Assembly: GCA_900312665.1 (NCBI GenBank)
Contig: ONZQ02000015.1
Location: 186,001-250,000 of the forward strand
Source: Cephalotrichum gorgonifer
Taxonomy: Eukaryota; Ascomycota; Sordariomycetes; Microascales; Microascaceae
DNA: 64,000 nt
Reading direction: 5' to 3'
Below, one piece after another: positions 1 to 11,095 of this stretch. The stretch's first letter is position 1. The number at the start of each line of letters is the position of its first letter. The position numbers were made by a program, and so were the translations under genes. The notes beneath the pieces were generated by a model, which saw only the letters and a program-made list of their open reading frames with translations, was not told the DNA's origin and ran no database searches.

Positions 1-2481
1 CCTCCCCCCTCTAATTGTAAGTTTTTCTCTCCTCCCCAGTATTGTACGAACATATGACTTCGTAGGGTTTGCGATACCTGGCGCCATTGTGGCCAAGGGC
101 ATACACCACCAGAAGAAAGGAAAGTAAGACTTGCTAACATCCGGGCGCTACAGTGCTGGGGTTGCATTCCATCTTTCCCGGGTAATATCAGAATCAAAAT
201 TCCAGAATTTTGCATTGATGTCCTCGGGTTCAAGATCGGCAACTGTCCAGCCGGCGAAGACAATGAGAACAGCGGCGGCGATGAGGCGGGTGGCAACCCT
301 GGCGAGCCCGAGGACCCCCAGAATCCTGACGAGCCAACATCAACGACCTCATGTACCGCGACGGTCGTTGCAGCCTACGAAAGTGTCTTCTGCTCAGTAA
401 CGGAGGTAGCAGGGGCAAGAAAACACCGTATGCGTCGCGAGGAACTCACAGATTGTTCAACGCTCGCCTACACCACCACCACGGCCTGCGAAACAGTCGC
501 CGGCTCCACCACCACGACGATCTTTCCGCAGGAAACTGACCGGAGATGTACCCCCGATACATGTGGCGGCGGCAGTTGCCCTGTCGAGAAGAGGGACTTG
601 GAGCTTTACAAGCGGATGCGTCCGTGGCCAGAAGAATCACCAGCCGAAAATACATGGGCGGATCCAGCTGACTACGGGGGAAACACGCAGGAGTTTATGA
701 GAGGTGGTAAGTTATCTCTTGGGTTCCCACATCTAACCGACGTATTAAACAGTTATAATAATTTTAACTATTTATAAATATAGAGGTGGCCACGGCTCAT
801 GATAAACCGAAAACATTCGTGAGAACCACCGGTTCGCTCGACAGCACCTCAAACTGGCTCCAATTCTCAAACAGGGTCGGCACTATGGGCGTTAAAGGTC
901 TAATTGGCTGCACAGCTGTCGTCGTCATATCCAGGCAAGGTGCATGGGTCGGCCATTTCTGGGAAAGGGGCTACCAAGAACGGGACGTCGTCCCCTACTT
1001 ACAGACGGGCAAGGCTAAAGTGTATTGGAACCAGTACGGCGTGAAATCGCTGAGGAATAACGACGCACTTGTACCGCACGGGCACATATTCGACGATGCG
1101 AATGAGCCGCGCGTCTTCATCATGGCCCCTCGCGCAGAGGCCGACCTGCCGAACGGAGGGGGACCCGACAACTCCGAGACTGCGGGTGGGAATGTGTTGA
1201 GGTACGAAGACTTCGTCGAAAGGCTGAAGGCAGACTTGAGGAATATCTTCGGTGAGGGATCCACGGTGCCGATAACGACGGTTCAGTACTCGCCCATCAG
1301 GTTCGCGCCCACTCCTGGGGACTGGCGCGACGATGCGTGGGAAACCCATCGAGGGAAGCTTCTGGTCCAGTACCAGCCGGCTCAGGGAACGTGCCGGCCC
1401 GAGGCTAAGTGGCGTGTCTGGTTCGAAGGTCGACGTAAGTGAATCTTTGAAACTCCTCGTGTGTCACTGCAGAATGTCATCCCGGTAGAAAAGGAGCGCT
1501 AATAGAGATTTTCTTTTTAAATGTATAGCCCTTGAAGAGGACCATCAGGATCAGTGGGTCCCCTCCGACAGCCAGAGAATAGCCAAGCGTCAGGAAACCT
1601 GCCCTGATGCCGGAAATGGGGGCCACGATGCCGAAAACGGGGACTCTGGTGCCGGAGATGGAGACGAGTCAACTGATGCGCTCACGGCGACGACGACAGC
1701 TGCCGAAGAGACTCCCACGCCTACTCCAACTATACTTGAACCCCCCGGACTTGGTCAGGGCGAGTGTAGTGTGGCTCAGGATTGCATGCCAGCAATTATC
1801 TGCACTGGCCGCACGGTGAATGCCTGCGAAGACGGAAAATGCGTGTGCAACCCCCCTTCTGCGGGAGAGCCTAACTGCGCCGCGGCAGCCGATTGCAAAG
1901 AGATCCTCAACTGCGACGACGGGATGGTCGGGAACTGCCAGGGCGGGCAGTGCGTCTGCGAGCCCCCTGAACCTCCAAGTCAACGTCCCACTGACGGCGG
2001 GGGGTCGAATCCACGTACTTGCAAACTGCACCTGCGCGAGTACTACGACCATGCTGTTATGTCCAACAAGTTCTTTGTCAAATACAAATTCGAGAACAGT
2101 AATCCGGACGACCAGCCGCTCGAGGGTAGCTACAGCGACGGGAGGTGGAACGAAGAGTATCTCGTGCCTACTTCGGAGACGGGCCTCGAGCACCCCATAT
2201 CCGTGACCTTGTCCACAGACCTGCCCCCCGGCGTGGATGAGACGATATGTGTTCCGGGACATATCCCCTCAGGTGGGAAGATCCACAAGAGATGCTTCGA
2301 TACGCAGTGGCGGATGTATATGGTTAAACTGAAGTACGGCGACTTGGAATGGGATAGTCGGCCGAACCAGGACGTAACTGCCACGCCACGTTGTCAGGTC
2401 GGTGATTGGGATTTCGGCTCGTGGGAGGGTATAAACAAGGCGTATCCTAATCGTGAGATGGACTGTATTTTCCCCTGCTGA
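1..2481 (+). CDS. C-terminal part of a large secreted cysteine-rich protein (5' end outside window; possibly tail of a GH18 class V chitinase)
   Basis: Partial gene entering from the left. An intron appears to end at 39. Exons then read 40-123, 192-706, 784-1434 and 1529-2481, and all joins keep frame (introns 124-191, 707-783, 1435-1528). The N-terminal visible part has an IPEFCIDVLGFKIGNCP segment followed by an acidic Asn/Gly/Pro linker and a Cys/Thr-rich stretch. Next is a domain of about 200 residues with a GAWVGHFWE motif. A Thr/Pro linker follows, then EGF-like cysteine repeats (CVCNPP, CVCEPP) and a C-terminal domain ending in Cys. Such tails occur on large fungal secreted proteins, including killer-toxin-like subgroup C chitinases. 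The catalytic domain is not in the window, so the family call is inference; the exon structure is seen directly. Stop TGA at 2479-2481. Confidence 0.6.
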
Positions 2482-2861
2482 CAGTGGATAGTTGTCTAGG
2501 AGTATAGCTAGCCACGTACACGCAATTTGAAGAATTGAAGAATCCCTAGAAAGCCTGTAATGTGGTGGCCTGGCGAAGGAACGAACTTGGTTCGTCATTA
2601 CTCAGGTTCGAAAATTGAAAAACGAAACTCCTGATTGGATCAACTTCAGCTGGTGGACAAGAATGCTCCCACACGAAGGGTACGCAAAGAAATCTGTGTA
2701 ATTACAGCTAGATTCGTGTACAGAGAAAATGGTATATTCGACAAGATGCCGAGGAGCGTTTCAATTAGGGGCTTGAGTGTTAAATGTGACACACTATTGT
2801 GTAAGTGAAGCAAGTCTACTACAGCCAACAATGTATATTTATAAAGGTTAGAGCAAGGGCC

Positions 2862-2868
2862 AAAAAAA
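2862..2868 (-). terminator. Pol III terminator of tRNA-Met
   Basis: Seven T residues on the minus strand, about 13 nt after the 3' end of the tRNA gene. This is the expected RNA polymerase III stop signal. Confidence 0.6.
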
Positions 2869-2881
2869 GATGATATAATAT

Positions 2882-2952
2882 AGCATTGCTAGGTGTCGAT
2901 CCTAGGACCCCTGGGTTATGAGCCCAGTGCTCTACCTCTGAGCTACAATGCT
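2882..2952 (-). tRNA. Initiator tRNA-Met (CAU)
   Basis: A 71-nt cloverleaf with no intron. The acceptor stem AGCATTG/CAATGCT is perfect. The anticodon stem-loop is CTGGG-CTCATAA-CCCAG with anticodon CAT. The T stem is CTAGG/CCTAG. Three features mark a eukaryotic initiator rather than an elongator: an A1:U72 end pair, three G:C pairs next to the anticodon loop, and a T loop beginning with A instead of T (ATCGACA). The D arm TAGCTCAGAGGTAGAGCA carries the A box. The gene lies alone between a protein-coding 3' end and a small ORF. Confidence 0.88.
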
Positions 2953-3095
2953 GTGCTTTTTAGGCGACGAAATTTTACTGCGCTAGTCGGTACTAAAGAC
3001 CATTCCGGCCGGTCATCACCGGGCCATTCTCCACATTTCGAAGAAGTGATTCTACACCACCTCCACGGTGATGCATATATGACGTGGGGTCAGAG

Positions 3096-3494
3096 ATGCA
3101 GCCCACCAACTTCTTCTCCATACCTCTTGAGATTCGCCGAGCAATTTATATCCAAGTCTGGGAACCCATACTGGATGTACACATCCACTTGCAGGACGGG
3201 AAACCAACGGCTTTTCCCTGCCTCGGCGCTACCCTTGGTGAAGAAGAGCTCGAGGGTAAAGTACGGACGAAGGAGGAGATGAATGTATTCCCTAACGATC
3301 ATAAGAGTGGAATCCGCCACTTCTTCAACTTAGTGGGTAGCATGAAATTGTTCGGATGTTCATACTGGTCTGCGAATTTCTGTCTCGTCCGGTTCCTCCG
3401 AGTTGTCGAGGCCGAGGCCAAGAATATTAAGGGCGGCGGATTACGAGACTCGTGTGAATCGTCACGCGACGATGCGACTGCGCGATGGGGCTGA
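3096..3494 (+). CDS. Small F-box-like protein, probably truncated
   Basis: Reads 132 residues from the ATG at 3096 with no intron. Residues 4-20 (NFFSIPLEIRRAIYIQVW) match the helix start of fungal F-box proteins (LPLEIRxxIY). Fungal proteins of this type are usually much longer. The second half here, after about residue 85, becomes Lys/Gly/Ser-rich and loses obvious family character, so the gene may be a remnant. The F-box would bind Skp1 in an SCF ubiquitin ligase if functional. No substrate-binding domain is visible. Confidence 0.4.
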   Translation: MQPTNFFSIPLEIRRAIYIQVWEPILDVHIHLQDGKPTAFPCLGATLGEEELEGKVRTKEEMNVFPNDHKSGIRHFFNLVGSMKLFGCSYWSANFCLVRFLRVVEAEAKNIKGGGLRDSCESSRDDATARWG

Positions 3495-3553
3495 CCCTCG
3501 CATACAACCGGTACCGTCGCGTTCCATGGAGCCGCTAGGAAAAAAACCGCAGG

Positions 3554-4471
3554 CTACATTAACACTTTCGCAAACGCATCCCCCAGTCCTCTCTCCACCA
3601 ACCACCCCTCCACGGCCTTCATGTCGCCTCTGTTCGCCCTCGTACCCCTCCTCCCACCCACGGAATCCGTAATCTCCCGCATGTCCCCAAAGGCCCTGGC
3701 CGGGATATCCCCCTCGCGGCGCCGCTCGCTGACCTTCTTGTGGTGCGCGGGGATGTCGCCCCAGCTCTCCGTCTTGATGAACCTCATGTAGTCATCTATC
3801 TGCCGCGAGGGGCCCTCGACACAGAGAAGGCCCGGCTTTCCGGCGTACAGGAAGCCCGTGAGGCCGTAGGGCGGCGCGTGGGCGACGAGGTCGTCGCGCT
3901 TGGAGCGGGTGGAGATGGAGGGGAAGTAGAACCACGCGCGGACGAGCGGCCCGCCGCTGCTGCTAGCGCCGTTACTCGACTCGACTTGGCTGGCTTGTGT
4001 GGTTTCTAGCTGTTCGAGCTGCTCGACTGCTGCTTCTTGGATGGACTGGATTGTGCCGAAGAGGTCCTCGTCGCCCTCTGCGACGCGTGAGTTGAGGTGG
4101 GCCGTTGACGTCCTGTTTAGCCACGACGGCTGCCGCACCCTGACTCTGATACTCGGAGCATCATCTGGGAGTTCGCCGTCTTCCCATGAGAACGGCACGT
4201 TGAGGTCCACCTCTAGCACTTTATCGTTACCGGGGTCTCCCGGCCCCGGTACTGTCAGGGTGAGAAGCATGGTTACCACAGGCGGCGTTCTGAACGTGGG
4301 TGTCGACATCTCCGCGACGCTGGCTCTGAGCGCGCTCAGCACCCGTTCGGATTCCATATCGATCGCCACCTCTCCCTCGGCCGGGTACATTGCCATGAGG
4401 AGGTCGACCTGGCCGATTTGGTGCTCGATGAGGCTGTGCGGCAGTAGCTGCCATTGCTTTGTGGCCGCCAT
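3554..4471 (-). CDS. RWD-domain protein with C-terminal DUF1115 (RWDD2-like)
   Basis: Intronless, 305 residues from the ATG at 4471. An upstream in-frame ATG at 4606 would add 45 residues (MWLERYVSQSF...), but these look less conserved. The first 140 residues fit an RWD domain: an HQIGQVDLLMAMYP start as in GCN2/RWDD proteins, then the VDLNVPFSW strand. After a Ser/Gly linker, residues about 190-305 resemble DUF1115, with an RAWFYFPSISTRSKRDDLVA core and a PGLLCVEG strand. RWDD2-type proteins are conserved in eukaryotes and their biochemical role is poorly known. Transcribed toward the tRNA side. Confidence 0.75.
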   Translation of the reverse strand: MAATKQWQLLPHSLIEHQIGQVDLLMAMYPAEGEVAIDMESERVLSALRASVAEMSTPTFRTPPVVTMLLTLTVPGPGDPGNDKVLEVDLNVPFSWEDGELPDDAPSIRVRVRQPSWLNRTSTAHLNSRVAEGDEDLFGTIQSIQEAAVEQLEQLETTQASQVESSNGASSSGGPLVRAWFYFPSISTRSKRDDLVAHAPPYGLTGFLYAGKPGLLCVEGPSRQIDDYMRFIKTESWGDIPAHHKKVSERRREGDIPARAFGDMREITDSVGGRRGTRANRGDMKAVEGWLVERGLGDAFAKVLM

Positions 4472-4936
4472 CCCGGTTACCTGCCTCCTCTCCCTCAAAT
4501 TGGCGAGCTCGAGTGAAAGCTGGAGCAAGGCTTCGCGACTTTGCCGGTTTTCGGAAGCTTGACGCCACCCTTGGAACGATTGAGATACGTATCGCTCAAG
4601 CCACAATAAAACGCCACAACAAAGGCAGCTCTTCCATTGACCTTCAGCCTTCCTCTGTGGGGTGAGACTAATGTGGGGGCGGGGCTCAGGACCACAAGCT
4701 TTAGTATATAGGCATGATAGTATGTAATGAGACGTTCACATTCTTTTCTTGAAGATATGTTAGATAATTGACCACTAGACCAAAAGGCAAGGTACCCTCC
4801 CCAAAGGTACTAGTTGGTCAGATTGATCATATGCTCACTTTTACAAGATATCTACGTCCATGTACACGTGAATAAGGATGATTCTTAATACATAATAGGA
4901 CTGTATGCTTCGCTATATTGCAGCCTATATCGCAAC
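4472..4936. other. Intergenic, 465 bp
   Basis: Gap between two minus-strand genes. It contains the RWD gene's upstream region and the kinase gene's 3' side. The only notable item is a 15-mer, CACTAGACCAAAAGG at 4773-4787, repeated exactly at 37815-37829 beside the truncated 5S gene. No coding signal seen. Confidence 0.5.
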
Positions 4937-6317
4937 CTATATTGAAGTTGCGTCGAAAGGCTTTCCATCGACGTAATTTATCATCTTCCGGACCCAATCC
5001 AGCTGCGTCCTGCCTTTCCCAAACAGCATCCCTTTCGTCATGACTTCCCTATAATTATCTCCTGGGTTCACCTTCCCCAGTACCCAAGGCCTCCGCGTCT
5101 CAACCCTATCCGGCACGGGGATGCTCCGCCCCACAATCGCCTCCATCCCCTGCCATGCAAACGTCACGGCCTCCTTCGCACCCCCAGGAATACCTGCCTC
5201 GTCTAGCATCCGGATTCTGACGCCGGGGAGGCTCTCTCGCATGTAATCTATGATGTTGGGATTGTATGCCCCGCCACCGCACATGAAGACCTGGGCCACC
5301 TGCTGGTCCTTCGGGCCGTAGCGACGCCAGTGGTCGACAATCGCCTGAGATGTTATGCGCGTGACTGTGGCCACCACGTCATCAGGAGTCAGGCCTAGCG
5401 CCTCGGCGTCCTGAATGAGACTGTCGGCCAGGGTGTCCCGGAAGACCTCGCGGCCGGTGGTCTTGGGAGGGTCTAGAGAGAAATAGGGGACCGTGGCGAG
5501 GAATTTGTCGACGAGGCCCTGGTGTACCTTTCCACGCTTGCCCATGGCGCCATCCTTGTCATATTCTTGCTCTCCGTTGGTGTAATGACGGACCACGGCG
5601 TCGATCAGGCAGTTACCCGGGCCAGTGTCGAAGTCATATGCAAACTCTGGTCCCTCCGGGGGGATGAAGCAGACGTTCGCGATGCCGCCAATGTTCTGGC
5701 AGGCCCGGAGCTCTCCAGGGTGGTAAAGGAGCAGGGCGTCGAAGAACGCAATGAGAGGGGCGCCTTGTCGGCCAGCGGACTGATCCGACACCCTAAAGTC
5801 CGTGACGGTCGTGACACCGGTGCGGGCAGCAATAATAGTGCCCTCCGCCATCGTGAGGGCCGATTTCGGAATTCCTGGGGCTGGCATGCTCTCCAGCCAG
5901 ATGGTTTGGCCATGGGAGCCGATGACGTCGATGGTCTTGATGTCGACGCCGTTATCCTCGCAGAATTTCTTCGCCGCCGTCGCAAAGATTTCGCCAAGAA
6001 GGATGTTAACCTCCGAGAGCTCAGAGGCGGACGTCTTGTCGTGGTAGATTATGTTGAGTACTCTCTTCTTCAGCTTGAGATCCATCGGTATCTCGCCGTA
6101 CTTTAGGAGAGAGAAGTGCATGGGCGAGTCGGGCGTTTCTTGCCGGAAGCGGCAGAGTACGCAATCCACACCATCCTATCACCTTGTTAGTAGATGTAAC
6201 TCGGCCATAAATGAGGATGTCGAGATCTACCATTGACGTCCCGCTGTTCATTCCCAGGGCGAGAATGTCCAGCGGGCTGCCCTGAGGGGCACCATTGGTG
6301 ATGCCGTTTGCTGACAT
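4937..6317 (-). CDS. AnmK-family anhydro-sugar kinase (levoglucosan kinase / 1,6-anhydro-MurNAc kinase-like)
   Basis: Two exons, 6231-6317 and 4937-6175. The 55-bp intron has a CTACTAAC branch site and splits the nucleotide-binding motif. Spliced, it reads MNSGTSM-DGVDCVLCRF, the AnmK phosphate-binding signature. The 441-residue product has further family motifs: GSHGQTIW, VTDFRVSDQSAGRQGAPL, NIGGIANVCF and FDTGPGNC. AnmK enzymes cleave the 1,6-anhydro ring and phosphorylate the sugar. Bacteria use this to recycle cell-wall anhydro-MurNAc, while the yeast Lipomyces starkeyi has a homologue of very similar length that phosphorylates levoglucosan to glucose-6-phosphate. Cytosolic; no signal peptide. 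It is divergent from a sugar transporter across a promoter with repeated CGG sites, which supports a sugar-uptake role. Substrate is inference. Confidence 0.88.
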
Positions 6318-7168
6318 GGTAGCACCTTAGATTTGTCCCGGAACCAGTTGAAACACACCGATGAGAATATTTAGAGGTAGGGTGGTGTCCTTTCATGTGA
6401 GGCTCAAATGAGGCAAGGGCTAGCCGGGACTCTTATACCTATCTGTCTATGTGGAAACCGCGTGGCAAATACGTACCGCATAACATAGGCTTAAGTAATG
6501 TGTGTAAACCCCTGGGTAGACTGTCTGCTGCGGAGATGTTGGGATTCATTGCATGTATAACTCCCATATCCGAGGTGGTTTCGACACGGCTACACGGATA
6601 AGCGGCTAGGAACGAAAACGGCTGAGGGGTTACACGGCTACACGGTAAAGGCTACACGGTAAAGCGGCTACACGGTTGCGGCACCAAGGACTTCAATGGC
6701 CAAAACTTTGGAGGGACGGCGGCCTCCAGCCAATCGCAGTGCGAATCCGTGGGCACTAGTCCCTGTTTAGCGAAAGTTCGGCCTTGATGGCGAACTAATC
6801 GGTTTCCCGGGGCTCCCGCAATCTGGGGACCCTTGCTTTTGCGGAGGCGTTTTGCGGAGGAGCGGGACCTCGCCATGTGTTTGTGGCAAACTCCGGGGGT
6901 GATCCGGTAGTTCATACCCCATACCGAGATCCTGGAATTATGGGATGATAGACTCTTGGCTTCAAATCCTGTCCTTAGGTACATATATAGGTCTCCATCC
7001 CCCCGTGGACCAGTTGAGGCTGACGATATCGATCTGTCGTCGCTGCACCTTCCCTCAGCCTAAACCCCCCCCCCCCCCCCCCATTTTTCTCGCCGCTCGA
7101 TCCTTTACGTTCCTCTATCAATTGGCTTAGTTCAACACACACGACGGCGCCTCTTTTGGGCTTCTAGC
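6318..7168. promoter_or_regulatory. Divergent promoter region of kinase and sugar transporter
   Basis: 851 bp with no convincing ORF. It holds the CGGCTACACGG cluster and an 18-nt C tract at 7065-7082, about 90 bp before the transporter ATG and followed by a pyrimidine-rich stretch, as is common near fungal transcription starts. Confidence 0.55.
6587..6675. promoter_or_regulatory. Cluster of CGGCTACACGG sites (CGG-N5-CGG)
   Basis: Exact copies at 6587-6597, 6635-6645 and 6665-6675. A fourth copy at 6649-6659 has A instead of the first C. Spacings are 48, 14 and 16 bp. Paired CGG triplets with fixed spacing are typical Zn2Cys6 binding sites. The cluster lies between the divergent kinase (start 6317) and sugar transporter (start 7169), and a Zn2Cys6 gene sits next to the transporter. 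Confidence 0.6.
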
Positions 7169-8955
7169 ATGGCCTTCACGACCTGGTGGAAGGGTCTCTC
7201 GGCCCGGAACCTCAACCTCGCAATCCAGGGCTTTTGCTTGGTGAGCATCTTCTTCGAGGGCTATGACCAGGGAGTTATGGGCGGTGTGAACTCCGCTCCG
7301 TACTACGTCACGGAGGTGGGCATCGGCGAGCCGGACGGCACGGTCACAGACACCCTGCATCAAGGGGGCATCGTCTCGGTGTACTATCTCGGCTGCATCT
7401 TCGGGTCGTTCGCCGGAGGATGGGCCGCAGACAGGATAGGTCGTATTAATGGGTAGGTGTTACCTTGGTGGAGGCTAGCAAGCATTTTTATTGACACCGC
7501 TGCCAGTCTATTCATCGGGACGCTCTTTGCGCTCGTCGGAGGAGCGCTGCAGGCCGCCACCCAGTCGAGCGACTTCATCATCGTCGCGCGCGTCATAACT
7601 GGTATCGGGACCGGCGCCCTGACAGGCATCACACCGGTACTTGTCTCTGAGACGTCCACAGCTTCTCATCGAGGTAAGACACTGTGCTCAAATCTATTAT
7701 GCCGCGCCTCCGCATTCTGACAAAATTTAACGCAGGCGGCTACCTTGGATACGTCTTCATAGCCAACTACCTCGGCATCTCTGTGGCTTACTGGCTCTCC
7801 TTTGGGCTTGCCTTTGTGAACGACGGCTATTCCGACGTGCGCTGGCGCTTTCTCCTCGCCTTCCAGTGCATCCCTGCCCTCTTGCTTCTCCTCGGCATCA
7901 AGATGCTCCCCGACACGCCCCGGTATCTGGCCTCCGTCGGAAAATACGACGAGGCGCGGGAGGTGTTGGAGCATGTTCGGGGGAAAAACGACGCCGAGGT
8001 CGAGAGGGAGTTCCTGGAAATCAAGGCTGTGGCAGAGAACAGTGGCCTGTCTAGCCCCATCGAATTCCTGAAGATACTGGTGGGGCAGAGTGGGAAACCC
8101 GGTGACAACCTGGCGCAGAGAGCCTGGTTATGCCTACTTCTGCAGATCATGGCATCCTGGACGGGTATCACTGCTGTCACTGCTTATTCTCCCGTCCTCC
8201 TCTCCGCGGCAGGATACCCCGAGCTGACGCAAAATGGGCTTGCGGGTGGCCTGAATACCGTGGGAATAGTCGGCACCATTATCAGCGCGCAGATCGTGGA
8301 CCGGTTCGGGAGGAGGAAGTGCCTTATGGCCGGCTCCCTCGCACTCTTCATAGTCAACCTCATCGCTGGGGCGGTCTACGAGGCCTCCAGGGCGCAACCC
8401 GAGAAGGCGACGCAGTACGCGCCCGCCGCCGTCGCGATGCTGTTCCTGTTCAACATCTCGTACGCGGCAACATGGGGTACCATTGCGTTCCTGATTCCTA
8501 CTGAGATCTGGAGTTCGGAGATGAGGGCCCAGGGGAACGGGTTCGGAATCACGGGGTGGGCTATCGGCGTCGGGATGACCACGCTCGTTAACCCTATCAT
8601 GTTCGACGTCATGGAAAACCGGACCTACTTTTTGTTTGCCGGGCTGAATCTCCTATGGATCCCCACCGTCTTCCTATGTAAGTTCCCCAGCATTACTCGC
8701 CCTAAGAACCACTCGTGAACAGGAGCTGACCATAAAACAGTCTATCCAGAGACGGCTCACAGATCGCTCGAGTCCATTGATGCCCTCTTCAATGCGAATA
8801 GCCTATTCAACTGGAATATGGAGAAACACTATCAAGCTCACGGAAATGTTCTCGCTGAACATGGGGTTGAGGAGTACCCCGAAGGCGGTGCTGGTAGCGA
8901 TGGTAGTTCCCACAAGGGCCCGCTCTCCCAGGAATCAGAGAAGGTCACAGTATAG
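7169..8955 (+). CDS. MFS sugar transporter (SP family)
   Basis: Four exons: 7169-7452, 7507-7673, 7736-8677 and 8741-8955, giving 535 residues. Introns are 54, 62 and 63 bp and all joins keep frame. Family motifs are present: FFEGYDQGVMGG in the first helix, DRIGRIN after helix 2, SETSTASHRGGYLGY after helix 4 to 5, PDTPRYL before the central loop, DRFGRRKCL after helix 8 and YPETAHRSLESIDALF after helix 12 (the PETKGxxLE motif). These mark a plasma-membrane hexose/disaccharide transporter with 12 helices. The C-terminal tail is long and Gly/Ser-rich. It shares a promoter with the anhydro-sugar kinase and is followed by a convergent regulator, so all three may serve one sugar. The substrate cannot be read from sequence. 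Confidence 0.92.
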
Positions 8956-9174
8956 GGAGCTTCACTTCCATTATACTATCCAGAAATCACCGGGATCATT
9001 ATTATATTTGTTAGGATTAGGCGGAATGGGTGTCCATAGCACCGCTGGGGAGCGCGGCGCAGGACCGATGGGAAATCACAATGAGTTACGAGGAGTGTAG
9101 GAATGCTGGGGCTCGGAGAGGTCCCATTACCCATACAACCCATACTGCAGGAGACTTATAAAATTTGCATACAC

Positions 9175-11095
9175 TTATACCAACGGATGCTGTACATCAG
9201 AGAGCAACATTGATGACCAGTTCCAGTCCTGCAAAAGCTCATCCGGAATTTGAAACAGGTCGGAGAACTCGTCAATCCCACCCGCCTCGATTCCTGTAAC
9301 CTCTGGCCCCGCCAATCGAATCGGCACCTGGCTATCCTGTCCGATCCCTCTCCTGGACTCCATATACCCATCGATCGCCCCAACCAGGTCCCGGAGGCTT
9401 CTTCCGGCGCCGGCCCTCCGGCTCAGGAAATCCTCCAGGCTCTCGAGGAGCGACGCCATGGACACGAGCACACCCCTCACGCGCTGATACGAGGCTTCCG
9501 AGAGCGGCCCCTCCATTACCGAGCCGAGGATGTTTCCTATGCTTGCGATGTGGTAGATCAGCGGCGTGCTAATAGCGCGCTGAAACGCCTTGGGGACGTG
9601 GTGGAACGTCTCGAGGACGTCGGACGCGACCGCGCACTTCTTTTCCAGGTCGGCATCGCCCTCCAGAGAGAGGAAGACCATCCGTAGCAGCGCGAGGGTA
9701 GCCTGGATATTAGCGGCTTGGAATCCGTAGATGTCCGTGTCCAGGTTCCCTATCGCGGGCTTGAGCTCCTTGAATGAAGGTGGTAGAGCGGAATAGAGTG
9801 AGTCTACCTTTTTGAGGATAGCAGAGTTGTTTATCGGACCTGAGGGGACTCCGTCAGCGAAAAGGTTGAACTTAGAGTGCCGGGTCCGTAAGCGCGTCAC
9901 CGCGTGTTCGAGGATGCGGTAGAGATCCGTCGTGAAGTTCCACCCTATAATCCAGTCCGTGTCCGAGGATTGAGAGGATGTGGTGCCTCGGGGGTATTCC
10001 ACGCGAGAATGGGCTTCTTGGAAGTGAAATGCCCCGTTCCATACTATGGCCGTATAGATATCGAGGGTGTAAATAGACCAGTACTACCCCGGGTTAGCTG
10101 GTGGATGTTCGTGGGCAGGGGGCGCTGACATACCAAGCGCCTCCTCTCCTCCTTCTCCACAGGGCTCAATTCTGCCGGCCAATTCGCCTCGTAGTGCCAC
10201 TGTCGGATGGCCATGATAGTGAAGTAATGTCCGAGATACTTTCTCATATGGTCGATCCTCCCGTCCTGGATACTCGCCAGCGCCATCAGTGCGCATCCTC
10301 TCACGTAGTTGAAATCGTACACCTCGAGGAGGTTGGGGGGCAACGCGTCCTCCGCCGCAGCAAAGAAGTCTTCCGGGGGAATTCTCAGGAGGTCGGGCCG
10401 CCGACCCTGGGGCGTTATGAGCGCGCCGTCCCGTACCCGTGCGGTCGCGAGCGCACACGCCGCCATTACAGAACAGAAGAGGCCACGGTTAGTGGTGTGC
10501 TCGCCCCTCGCGATCTGCCCCTTCACAGTCTCGCCATCAAAGAGTGGAAATCTCCCAAAAGTCAGCTAAGAACTGCAGGGTTTAGGGCAGGTGAGAGCTG
10601 AGGGGCTGTACATGGGATACACCGTCTCAAAGTAGACCCCTAGAATCGGCCCGACGTATGAGCTCGAGGCCCGCGCGAACGCCCTCCATGCTCTCCCAAT
10701 GGGTTCAGGCGCGGTGCTGTCTTTTCTTGTGCCGTTGAGAGGTGACGAAGATATGCTTCGACGCCGAGATATGTGAGCGTTGGGCGGGCGCGTAGCCAGT
10801 TGGGGCCGAAGAGCAGATGGATTTGTCGAGGGTCGGCCCCTGCGTAACGGCCGATCATATTGGCAGACCAGGTCAAACTCGACGCAGTTCTGGCAGCGGT
10901 CGGGTTCGTCTTGGCATGGCCAGCATTTTATGCGGCGGCTGTGGCAGTAGTCACCTACAGTACTCCTCCGTGAGCGTGGGCGAAGCCGTCCAAGTTTCAT
11001 TCCCGGGGCAGCACGCGAGGACCAGAGACACGTCAGCAGGGCAGGCACCTACAGGCTCGTGAAGCACGCAGACGTCGTGGACGTGATGTAGACAT
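9175..11095 (-). CDS. Zn2Cys6 transcription factor with fungal-specific middle domain
   Basis: Four exons: 11053-11095, 10612-10954, 10134-10551 and 9175-10083; 570 residues. A 43-nt first exon (MSTSRPRRLRASRA) joins exactly to complete the first zinc cysteine. The cluster is ACDYCHSRRIKC, then RCQNC, then VCQYDRP, followed by a basic RRGRP linker. One extra Cys lies between the third and fourth ligands (CWPC). Downstream are typical fungal_trans segments: YFETVYPIFPLFDG, RRRLYWSIYTLDIYTAIVWNG and a long helical C-terminus. Nuclear DNA-binding regulator. Its position beside the sugar transporter and the CGG-N5-CGG promoter makes it the likely local regulator; that link is inference. Confidence 0.9.

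Noticed and set aside
1669..2262. 197-codon minus-strand frame
   Set aside because: Antisense to the Cys-rich exon whose EGF-like repeats are clear on the plus strand.
4768..4790. Possible tRNA gene
   Set aside because: Only an A-box-like piece; no B box, anticodon arm or acceptor stem.
4937..6317. Recent bacterial transfer of the AnmK-like gene
   Set aside because: It has a fungal intron and a known yeast homologue; sequence alone does not support a recent transfer.
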